A stretch of 64,000 nucleotides of DNA, taken from Methylobacterium oryzae (lineage in GTDB: Bacteria > Pseudomonadota > Alphaproteobacteria > Rhizobiales > Beijerinckiaceae). Below the pieces are notes generated by a model. The model searched no databases and had not been told where the DNA came from. It saw only the letters and a list, made by a program, of their open reading frames with translations. Location: positions 1,866,501-1,930,500 of the forward strand of contig NZ_CP090349.1 of NCBI RefSeq assembly GCF_021398735.1, read 5' to 3'. Position 1 is the first letter of the stretch, and every line of letters begins with the position of its first letter. The position numbers and the translations under genes are program-made. Positions 1 through 7,245 of the stretch are shown here, one piece after another.

Positions 1-1315
1 ACCACGTGCCGCGGGTGCCGTTCTTGGTGAAGACCTCTGTCACCGCGTCGGTGTAGTCGGCGAGGTGCTCCAGCGGGACGGCGCAATCCTCGATGAACGA
101 GACTGGCTTCGCGTCGCCCTTCATCGACATCATGATGTTGAGGCAGGCCTCGCGCACCTCCCAGACGGATTTCTGGCGCGCGGGCTCGACGACCTCCACG
201 ACGGCGTCTGGGAAGCCGTGATCGGCCATGCAGGCGTCGAGGCGCTTCAGGTCGCGCCGGAGCGACGCGAGGTCGTCGCCGGCGAACTCCGTCAGCAGAA
301 GGCAGTTCGGCTTGCCCTTGGTGATGTCGGCGAGCGTCGTGCGGAACAGCGGGATATCGGCGCCGAGCACGAGGACGTTGTTGTCGACCAGCTCGACCGC
401 CACCGGGTCCAAGCCGACGATGTGCCGCGTCGTCTGCATGGCCGCCCGGAAGGACGGGAAGTGGCACACGCCCATCACGCGGTGTGTCGGCAGGCGCGAG
501 AGCTTCAGCGTCACCGCGGTGGTCGCGGCCAGCGTGCCCTCGGACCCGACGAGCAGGTGCGCGATGTTCGGCTGGGCCTCGATCAGCGAATCGAGGTTGT
601 AGCCGCCCACGCGGCGCTGAACCTTCGGGTAGTGCGCCTCGATCTCGGCGCGGTGGTCCTCGGCAAGGCCGCGCATCCGCGCGGCGAGCGCCGCGGCCCG
701 ATCCGACCCGTTCACGCCCGGATGCGCGTTTCCGGTCGGGCCGAAGCCGAAGGCCTCGCCGTCGTGGAGCAGCGCCTCGATCGCGAGGACGTTGTCGCTC
801 ATCTTCCCGTAGCGCAGGGAGCGGGCCCCGCAGGAATTGTTGCCCGCCATGCCGCCGATGGTGCAGCGGGTGGCCGTCGAGGGCTCGACCGGGAAGAACC
901 AGCCGTCGGCCTTCACTCGGGTGTTCAGGCGCTCCAGCACCATGCCGGGCTCGACGGTGATCGTTCCGGCCTCCGCGTCGTAGGCCAGGACGCCGTTGAA
1001 GTACCGCGAGCAGTCGACGACGAGGCCGGACCCGATCGGCTGGCCGTTCTGCGAGGTGCCGCCGCCACGCAGGATTACCGGGGCGCCGTGCTCGGCGGCG
1101 ATGCGCAGGGTCGCGGCGATGTCGGCGGCGGAGCGCGGCAGCACCACGCCGGCGGGCATGATCTGGTAGATCGACGCATCGGTGCTGTAGCGTCCGCGCG
1201 TGAAGGCGTCGAAGCGCGCCTCACCCTGGAGCTGCTCCGCCAGCCGGCGCGGCAAACCGGCCTCGAGGCGCGCCGCTGCACGCGGCGCCGGAGCATCCGC
1301 CCTCGCTTCCGTCAC
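1..1315 (-). CDS. FAD-binding and Fe-S oxidase, D-lactate/2-hydroxyacid dehydrogenase type (3' end outside window)
   Basis: The first 438 residues are visible and the gene runs off the left edge. The FAD-binding type 4 fold is shown by RGGGTSQNGQ near residue 83, and the visible part ends in GTRGTW, a stretch typical of the large oxidases that join a FAD domain to a C-terminal cysteine-rich Fe-S domain. Such enzymes oxidise D-lactate, D-2-hydroxyglutarate or similar 2-hydroxyacids and pass electrons to the respiratory chain. The start is GTG at 1315, with GGGAGG seven bases upstream. It lies downstream of the sugar-acid dehydratase on the same strand, about 200 bp away, so co-transcription is possible but not shown. 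The Fe-S half is inferred. Confidence 0.82.
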   Translation of the reverse strand, partial: MTEARADAPAPRAAARLEAGLPRRLAEQLQGEARFDAFTRGRYSTDASIYQIMPAGVVLPRSAADIAATLRIAAEHGAPVILRGGGTSQNGQPIGSGLVVDCSRYFNGVLAYDAEAGTITVEPGMVLERLNTRVKADGWFFPVEPSTATRCTIGGMAGNNSCGARSLRYGKMSDNVLAIEALLHDGEAFGFGPTGNAHPGVNGSDRAAALAARMRGLAEDHRAEIEAHYPKVQRRVGGYNLDSLIEAQPNIAHLLVGSEGTLAATTAVTLKLSRLPTHRVMGVCHFPSFRAAMQTTRHIVGLDPVAVELVDNNVLVLGADIPLFRTTLADITKGKPNCLLLTEFAGDDLASLRRDLKRLDACMADHGFPDAVVEVVEPARQKSVWEVREACLNIMMSMKGDAKPVSFIEDCAVPLEHLADYTDAVTEVFTKNGTRGTW

Positions 1316-1493
1316 GATCGATCCCTCCCGAGATGGGACGCGCCCACCCGCGGGGAAATGTATTCAAAATTCACTGCGGCGCAAATCGGCCGCCGTGTCA
1401 CGCTGGCAGCGGGCGGCCGGAGTCCTGTACTGCGCCGGGCCTCGCGGGCTGCCGCGAACCTCGCCCGGCGCGCGGGCCGTCGCAGCCCCGCGT

Positions 1494-1508
1494 CCGCCCG
1501 TCGGGCGG
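1494..1508 (-). terminator. Possible stem-loop terminator after the dehydratase gene
   Basis: CCGCCC-GTC-GGGCGG forms a six-pair GC stem 16 bases past the stop codon of the 1524-3329 gene on the minus strand. There is no T-run, so intrinsic termination is uncertain. The rest of the 208-bp gap to the oxidase contains an AT-richer patch near 1360-1375 that may hold the oxidase promoter. Confidence 0.35.
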
Positions 1509-1523
1509 GTTCTGGTAACGGCC

Positions 1524-3329
1524 TCAGTGGTTGTCCCGCGGCACCCCGGAGGCCTGCGCGACCTTCTGGAACTTCACCGCGCCCTTCAGCACCATGCCCT
1601 GGTCGAGCTGGTCGACCTGATCGCGGTAGATCTCCTGCCAGGGCGTCTGCGTCGCCGGGTAGGGATATCCGCCGCGCGCCGCCAGATCCGAGCGCCGGCG
1701 CGCGATCTCCTCGGCCGGGAGCAGGATGTCGGCGCTCCGGCGGTTGAGATCGATGCGGATGCGGTCGCCGCTCTGCAGCAGGGCCAGCCCGCCGCCCACG
1801 GCCGCCTCGGGAGACGCGTTCAGGATGGCGGGCGTGCCGGAGGTGCCGGATTGCCGGCCGTCGCCGATGCAGGGCAGCGAGGTGACGCCGCGCCGGATCA
1901 GGGCGCCGGGCGGCTGCATATTCACCACCTCGGCGGCGCCGGGATAGCCGATCGGTCCGGCCCCGCGCATGATCAGGATGGTGTTCTCGTCGATGTCGAG
2001 CGCCGGGTCGTCGATCCGCGTGTGGTAGTCCTCGGGACCGTCGAACACGATCACCCGCCCCTCGAAGGCCATCGGATCGTTCGGATTGCGCAGGTAGCGG
2101 GCGGCAAATTCCTCCGAGATCACGCAGGTCTTCATGATCGCGGAATCGAACAGGCTCCCCTTGAGATTGAGGAAGCCGGCGCGCTCCATCAGCGGCTCGC
2201 CGTAGGCGCGGATCACGTCGCGGTTCCAGCTGTGCCGCCCGCGGTAGTTCTCGCCGACGGTCCGGCCGTTGCAGGTCAGGGCACCCTCGTGGACCTTCCC
2301 GGCCTCGATCAGCTCGGCGAAGACCGCCGGCAGGCCGCCCGCGCGGAAATACTCCTCGCCGAGCCAGCGGCCGGCGGGCTGCATGTCCACGAGCAGCGGG
2401 ATCTCGAACCCGACCCGTTCCCAGTCGTCGCAGCTCAGCGGCACGCCGATATGCTTGGCGATGGCGTTGATGTGGATCGGCGCGTTGGTCGAACCGCCGA
2501 TCGCGGCGTTGGCCACGATCGCGTTCTCGAAGGCCTCGCGGGTCAGGATGTCAGAGGGCTTGAGGTCTTCCCAGACCATCTCGACGATCCGCTGGCCGGT
2601 GGCGTAGGCCGCCTGGCCGCGCTCGCGGTAGGGCGCCGGGATCGCCGCCGAGCCGGGCAGCGCGAGGCCGAGCGCCTCGGCGAGGGCGTTCATCGTCGAG
2701 GCCGTGCCCATCGTGTTGCAGTGGCCCGTGGACGGTGCCGACGACCCGACGATGTCCATGAACTGCTGGAAGTCGATGTCGCCGGCGGCATGCCGCTCGC
2801 GCGTCTTCCAGACGATCGTGCCGGACCCGGTCAGCTCCTTCTGGAAGTAACCGTTGAGCATCGGCCCGACGTTCAGCGAGATCGCCGGGATGTTGACGGT
2901 GGCCGCCGCCATCAGACAGGCCGGCATGGTCTTGTCGCAGCCGGTCAGCAGCACGACGCCGTCGAGCGGGTAGCCGTACAGCACCTCCACCAGCGACAGG
3001 TAGGCGAGGTTCCGGTCGAGCGAGGCGGTCGGCCGCTTCCCGGTCTCCTGGATCGGGTGGCAGGGAAACTCGAAGGCGACGCCGCCGGCCGCCGTGATGC
3101 CGTCCCGCACCCGCTTGGCGAGCTCGACGTGATGGCGGTTGCAGGGCGAAAGGTCGGAACCCGTCTGGGCGATGCCGATCAGGGGCTTGCCCGACCGCAG
3201 CTCCTCCGGCGTCAGCCCGTAATTGAGGTAGCGCTCCAAGTAGAGGGCGGTCATGCCCGGGTTGTGCGGGTTGTCGAACCAGGCCTTCGAGCGCAGGTCG
3301 GCGGGCGTGATCCGGCGTTTGTCGCTCAT
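1524..3329 (-). CDS. Sugar-acid dehydratase of the IlvD/Edd family (D-xylonate dehydratase-like)
   Basis: This 601-residue protein would dehydrate an aldonic acid such as D-xylonate or L-arabinonate to the 2-keto-3-deoxy acid. The three cysteines expected to hold the Fe-S cluster are present: C63 (SPCNR), C131 (TGCDKT) and C204 (GHCNTMG). The start [17 protein letters not shown] and the GDGRQSGT motif match the Caulobacter XylD subgroup far better than the true IlvD at the right end of this window. ATG at 3329 follows GAGGAAGCGACC. A XylX-like dehydratase, the next enzyme of the Weimberg route, is 10 kb away on the same strand. The exact sugar acid is not determined by sequence. Confidence 0.88.
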   Translation of the reverse strand: MSDKRRITPADLRSKAWFDNPHNPGMTALYLERYLNYGLTPEELRSGKPLIGIAQTGSDLSPCNRHHVELAKRVRDGITAAGGVAFEFPCHPIQETGKRPTASLDRNLAYLSLVEVLYGYPLDGVVLLTGCDKTMPACLMAAATVNIPAISLNVGPMLNGYFQKELTGSGTIVWKTRERHAAGDIDFQQFMDIVGSSAPSTGHCNTMGTASTMNALAEALGLALPGSAAIPAPYRERGQAAYATGQRIVEMVWEDLKPSDILTREAFENAIVANAAIGGSTNAPIHINAIAKHIGVPLSCDDWERVGFEIPLLVDMQPAGRWLGEEYFRAGGLPAVFAELIEAGKVHEGALTCNGRTVGENYRGRHSWNRDVIRAYGEPLMERAGFLNLKGSLFDSAIMKTCVISEEFAARYLRNPNDPMAFEGRVIVFDGPEDYHTRIDDPALDIDENTILIMRGAGPIGYPGAAEVVNMQPPGALIRRGVTSLPCIGDGRQSGTSGTPAILNASPEAAVGGGLALLQSGDRIRIDLNRRSADILLPAEEIARRRSDLAARGGYPYPATQTPWQEIYRDQVDQLDQGMVLKGAVKFQKVAQASGVPRDNH

Positions 3330-3485
3330 GGTCGCTTCCTCGCATCCTGGGGCCGGCGCTGGCGGTCCGGCTCGTGTCTTCCGCTACCGCGGCGGGCGTC
3401 GCGGCCGCGGTCGCGGCGCCCTGAGCTCGATCTTGCAATACTCTGAGGATTGATCCGCCGCAGCATCTCCGGCGCTGGATTAATT

Positions 3486-4253
3486 TCAGGACAGCATCCG
3501 GGTGTCACCATCGATGGAAATGGCCTGCCCCGAGATCGTCCGGCCACGCGGCGAGCAGAGCAGCAGGATCTGGTCGGCGAGCTGCCGCGCCGTGACGTAC
3601 TCCTTCACCGACACGAACGAGAACGCCCGCGCCTCCATGTCGGCGAAGCTCGTGCCCTGCTGCTGGGCCTTCGATTCGAGTACCCGGCGCTGGCGATCCC
3701 CGGCGACGAGACCCGGGAGGATCGCGTTCACCCGGATCCCCGCGCCGCCGAGCTCGATCGCCAGGGACTTGGTGAAGCCGATCACCCCCCACTTGGCGGC
3801 CGCGTAGGGGCTGCGCAGCGCGAAGCCGAACTTGCCCGCGGCCGAGGAGAGGTTGACGATCGAGGCGTTGGCGCTCTGGCGGAGGTGCGGCACCGCCAGC
3901 CGCGCGCAGTTGAACTGGCTGGTCAGGCAGACCGTGAGGCAGCGATCCCACTCCTCGGGGGCGATCTCCTCGACCCGGCCGGTCGGACCGGCGATCCCGG
4001 CATTGTTGACGAGCACGTCGAGGCCGCCGAGGAACTCGACCGCCTGGTCCATCATCGCGGCGACCGCGTCGCGGTCGGCGACGTCGGTCCGGCTGCGCCC
4101 GACGGTGTCCGGCAGCGCGGCCAAGGCGTCTATGTCGATATCGCAGGCGAAGACGCGCGCGCCTTCGTCCAGGAAGGCGTCGACGATCTCGCGACCGATT
4201 CCGGCAGCGCCCGCCGTCACCAGGACCCGCAGGCCGGCAATCCCCAGATCCAT
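3486..4253 (-). CDS. SDR family NAD(P)-dependent oxidoreductase
   Basis: The 255-residue short-chain dehydrogenase has the cofactor motif TAGAAGIG (residues 13-20), NNAG, the catalytic serine in NLSSAAG and the YAAAK catalytic pair. The start is ATG at 4253, two bases past the stop of the GntR gene, with GGAGAGG upstream, so the two are translationally coupled. Next to a sugar-acid dehydratase it is most likely a sugar or aldose 1-dehydrogenase, or a 2-keto-3-deoxy-aldonate 4-dehydrogenase. Which of these it is cannot be told from sequence alone. Confidence 0.88.
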   Translation of the reverse strand: MDLGIAGLRVLVTAGAAGIGREIVDAFLDEGARVFACDIDIDALAALPDTVGRSRTDVADRDAVAAMMDQAVEFLGGLDVLVNNAGIAGPTGRVEEIAPEEWDRCLTVCLTSQFNCARLAVPHLRQSANASIVNLSSAAGKFGFALRSPYAAAKWGVIGFTKSLAIELGGAGIRVNAILPGLVAGDRQRRVLESKAQQQGTSFADMEARAFSFVSVKEYVTARQLADQILLLCSPRGRTISGQAISIDGDTRMLS

Positions 4254-4255
4254 GA

Positions 4256-4969
4256 TCAATCCTCTCCCTGAACGTCCCGCAATCCGCCGCGGGTCAAGAT
4301 GAACTCCGCGGCTTCCCGGATGTCGGCGGCGATCGCGGCCGCGGCTGCCGCGCCGTCCCGGATCTCGATGGCCGAAACGGCCTCGGCGTGCCGGCGCAGA
4401 GCGAAGCCCTGGAGGAGGCGCTCCGGGTGGGCGCGCAGATCCAGGTTGATCACCGGGCCCGCCTTCAACCAGAGCCGCGCGATGATCTCCTGCAGGGGTC
4501 CCAGTCCGCAGGCGCCGTAGATGGCGAAATGGAGGTCGCGGTTGAGCTGGACGGCGCGCGCCCTGTCGGGCTCCGCCGCCTCGGCCTCGGCCCGGAAGGC
4601 CGCCTCGGCGCTCCGTATCGCCGCGAGTTCGGCGGCCGTCCGCCGCTCGGCCGCCCGCGCCACCGCGATGCCCTCGACCGCGATGCGGGTCTCGACCAGG
4701 GCCCGGAACGCGGCCGCGCCCATGACCGGCACCCGGATCACGCGATTCGGCGCCACCTCCAGCACGCCGTCCGCCGCGAGCCGGCTCACCGCCTCGCGCA
4801 CCGGCATGACCGAGACGCCGAGGGCCGCGGCGCTCTGCCGAAGGGACAACCGGTCGCCCGGCGCCAGCCGCCCCGAGGCGAGCAGGTCCGACAGGGCCTC
4901 GTAGACGGTGTCGGACAGGGTCCGCCGCTCGAGCTGGGGCAGGTCGGCCAGCGCCGAAGTGGAATTCAT
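4256..4969 (-). CDS. GntR family transcriptional regulator, FCD subfamily
   Basis: The 237-residue protein has an N-terminal winged helix (SDTVYEALSDLLASGRLAPGDRL, then SVMPVREAVSRLAADGVLE, residues about 18-75) and a C-terminal all-helical FCD ligand domain (residues about 85-225). FCD regulators usually bind small carboxylates or sugar acids and repress their own catabolic genes. It is the first gene of a minus-strand unit with the SDR and faces the LIV transporter operon across a 119-bp gap that contains an inverted repeat. It therefore probably controls both directions. Confidence 0.9.
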   Translation of the reverse strand: MNSTSALADLPQLERRTLSDTVYEALSDLLASGRLAPGDRLSLRQSAAALGVSVMPVREAVSRLAADGVLEVAPNRVIRVPVMGAAAFRALVETRIAVEGIAVARAAERRTAAELAAIRSAEAAFRAEAEAAEPDRARAVQLNRDLHFAIYGACGLGPLQEIIARLWLKAGPVINLDLRAHPERLLQGFALRRHAEAVSAIEIRDGAAAAAAIAADIREAAEFILTRGGLRDVQGED

Positions 4970-4976
4970 ATGCCGA

Positions 4977-5008
4977 CACTAGACGGATCCGGCACTATCG
5001 CGCTAGTG
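4977..5008. promoter_or_regulatory. Candidate GntR operator in the divergent promoter
   Basis: CACTAG at 4977-4982 and CTAGTG at 5003-5008 form an inverted repeat. Inside it, CACTATCGCGCTAGTG (4993-5008) is itself a near-perfect palindrome with one mismatched pair. It is followed at once by GTGATCTGTGATCAC (5006-5020). The site begins eight bases upstream of the GntR start codon, where bound repressor would block its own transcription. That the GntR protein binds here is inferred. Confidence 0.5.
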
Positions 5009-5088
5009 ATCTGTGATCACAGTTCGGGTGAGGGCCGTCAGAGCCCGCCACAACAACCCGGCTGGAGGACACGCACGGGAGCGGAACG

Positions 5089-6348
5089 ATGACGGACCGG
5101 TACGGGGATTCCCTTTCTCGCCGCAGCCTCCTGCGCGCCGGCGGCGCGGCGCTCCTCGCGCCGGCCCTCGCGAGCCCGGCGCTCTCCCAGGGGCAGTCCG
5201 AGGTGATCCGGATCGGTCACCTCACGCCGCGGACCGGCTTCCTCGGGCCGCTCGGCGAGTTCGCCGTGCAGGCGGCCCAGCTCGCGGTGGAGGAGATCAA
5301 CGCCGCCGGCGGCATCGCGGGCCGGAAGGTCGAGCTCCTGTCGGAGGACAGCGTCAACCCGCAGACCGCCTCGGCCAAGGCCGAGCGCATGGTCCAGCGC
5401 GACCGCGTGGCGTGCCTCGTCGGCGAGATCAACTCGGCCTCCGCGCTGGCGATCAGCCAGGTCGCCCAGCGCGAGAAGATCCTGTTCATCAACACCGGCG
5501 CCAACTCGGACGCGCTGCGCGGCTCCGACTGCAAGCGGTTCATGTTCCACGTCGAATCGCAGAACACCATGATGGTGCGGGCCTGCGGCCGAGCACTGCT
5601 CGACCGGGGCCTGATCAAGGGGCGCAAGGTCTACGCGCTCACCGCCGACTACGCCTTCGGCCACGATCTCCTGAAGCAGGCCAAGAAGTACTTCGCCGCC
5701 AACGACGCCACCCTCGTCGGCGAGGATCTGATCCCGACCGAGCTCACCGACTTCTCACCGTTCCTGCTCAAGCTCCGTCAGGCCAAGCCGGACCTCGTGA
5801 TCTGCAACCTCGCGGGCGCGCAGATCACCAACTTCCTGAAACAGTACAGCGAGTTCGGCCTGCCGTTCCCGGTCGCCGGCTTCGGCTTCGACACGGCGCT
5901 GGCCTGGGGCGCCGGGCCGGGGAACTTCCTCGGCACCTGGCCGGTGATCTGGCACCACCAGATCGACTCGCCCTCGGCGAAGAAGTTCGTCGCCGCCTTC
6001 AAGGCCAAGTACAAGAAGCCGCCTGAGAACCAGGGCTGGGGCGACTACACGGCGATGAAGATCGTCGCGCAATCGATGAACGAGCTCAAATCGACCGAGT
6101 CGATCAAGGTCGTGGAGCACCTGGAATCGGGCGCGAAGTTCGACATCGCCAAGGTCCGCGAGGGCTATTTCCGCCCCTGGGACCACGAGCTGATGCAGGA
6201 GATGTTCGCGATCACCGCCCTGCCGGCGGACCAGGTCAAGAACCCCTACGACATCTTCACCTCGACCGGCCCGCTGCCCGGTCCCGGCGAGAGCCTGGAA
6301 GTGCTCGCCACGACCCGCGACGAGAACGCCTGCACCTTCCCGGCGTGA
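5089..6348 (+). CDS. LIV-type ABC transporter substrate-binding protein
   Basis: The 419-residue periplasmic binding protein (Peripla_BP_6 fold, as in LivJ/LivK) starts with a twin-arginine-like signal, SRRSLLRAGGAALL, and a probable cleavage near residue 34. The mature part opens IRIGHLTPRTGFLGPLG, typical of the family, and keeps EINAAGGIAGRKVEL. ATG at 5089 follows GGAGCGGAACG. It is the first gene of an operon with permeases, ATPases, a hydroxyacid dehydrogenase and a BKACE enzyme. Its ligand is therefore more likely an organic acid or amino-acid derivative fed to those enzymes than leucine itself. Confidence 0.9.
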   Translation: MTDRYGDSLSRRSLLRAGGAALLAPALASPALSQGQSEVIRIGHLTPRTGFLGPLGEFAVQAAQLAVEEINAAGGIAGRKVELLSEDSVNPQTASAKAERMVQRDRVACLVGEINSASALAISQVAQREKILFINTGANSDALRGSDCKRFMFHVESQNTMMVRACGRALLDRGLIKGRKVYALTADYAFGHDLLKQAKKYFAANDATLVGEDLIPTELTDFSPFLLKLRQAKPDLVICNLAGAQITNFLKQYSEFGLPFPVAGFGFDTALAWGAGPGNFLGTWPVIWHHQIDSPSAKKFVAAFKAKYKKPPENQGWGDYTAMKIVAQSMNELKSTESIKVVEHLESGAKFDIAKVREGYFRPWDHELMQEMFAITALPADQVKNPYDIFTSTGPLPGPGESLEVLATTRDENACTFPA

Positions 6349-6355
6349 GGCGTCC

Positions 6356-7231
6356 ATGCAGCTCGTCTTCATCCTGGAGCAGGTGCTCAACGGCCTGCTG
6401 ATTGGCGTCCAATACCTGCTGATCGCGCTGGGCCTGTCGCTGATCTTCAGCCTCGGCGGGATCGTGAACCTTGCCCACGGCGCCTTCTACGCGATCGGCG
6501 CCTACATGACCGTGCTGCTGACGCCGACCATCGGCTTCGGCGGCGCCCTCATCGCCTCGCCGCTCGCGGTGGCGGTGCTCGGCCTCCTGATCGAGCGGTT
6601 CCTGCTCCGGCGCTTCTACCGCGGCGACCCGACGCTCGGCCTGCTCCTCACCTTCGGGCTCGCGATGGTGGCGGAGCAGGCGCTGCGCATGGCCTTCGGG
6701 GCGGCGCCGGTGCCGTTCGGGATCCCGAGCTGGCTGCGCGGACAGATCTTCATCGGCGACCTGATCTACTCGCGCTACCGGCTCTCGATCCTCGTCGTGG
6801 CCCTCGCCTGCGTCACCGGCCTGTGGCTGCTCCTGACCCGCACCAGCTTCGGGCGGGTGGTCCGGGCCGGCGTGCAGAACCCCGACATGGTCGCGGCGCT
6901 CGGCATCTCGCTCCGGCCCTACATGACCGCCGTGGTGACGATCGCGGTCGGGCTCGCGGCGCTCGCCGGGACCATGATGGCGCCGGTCACGGGCGTGCAG
7001 CCCGCCATGGGCGCCGAGATCCTGACCTTCGCCTTCGTGGTCGTGGTGATCGGCGGTCTCGGCTCCTTCTGGGGCGTGGTGCTCGCCGCGCTGATCGTCG
7101 GCGTGGTCCGGGGCCTCACCGCCTACGCCTACCCGCCGGCCACCGAGGCCGCCGTCTACGCCCTCATGGTGCTCGTCCTGCTGCTGCGCCCGCGCGGCCT
7201 GTTCGGCGAGCACATCGCCCGGTTCGAGTGA
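6356..7231 (+). CDS. LIV-type ABC transporter permease, LivH family
   Basis: This 291-residue inner-membrane protein is almost wholly hydrophobic, with about eight predicted membrane segments. It has the LivH start (LEQVLNGLLIGVQYLLIALGLSL) and the conserved GGLGSFWGVVLAAL segment near residue 227. It begins seven bases after the binding-protein stop, using the GAGG of TGAGGCG as ribosome site. It pairs with the LivM part of the following fusion protein to form the channel. Confidence 0.92.
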   Translation: MQLVFILEQVLNGLLIGVQYLLIALGLSLIFSLGGIVNLAHGAFYAIGAYMTVLLTPTIGFGGALIASPLAVAVLGLLIERFLLRRFYRGDPTLGLLLTFGLAMVAEQALRMAFGAAPVPFGIPSWLRGQIFIGDLIYSRYRLSILVVALACVTGLWLLLTRTSFGRVVRAGVQNPDMVAALGISLRPYMTAVVTIAVGLAALAGTMMAPVTGVQPAMGAEILTFAFVVVVIGGLGSFWGVVLAALIVGVVRGLTAYAYPPATEAAVYALMVLVLLLRPRGLFGEHIARFE

Positions 7232-7245
7232 GCGGAGAGCGTCCC

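Noticed and set aside
1200..3446. A 748-codon open frame on the plus strand opposite the XylD-like gene.
   Set aside because: It is rich in arginine, glycine and histidine with no domain, and arises from the third-position GC bias of the real gene on the other strand. The same holds for long antisense frames at 7156-9678, 44139-46448 and 53864-56068.
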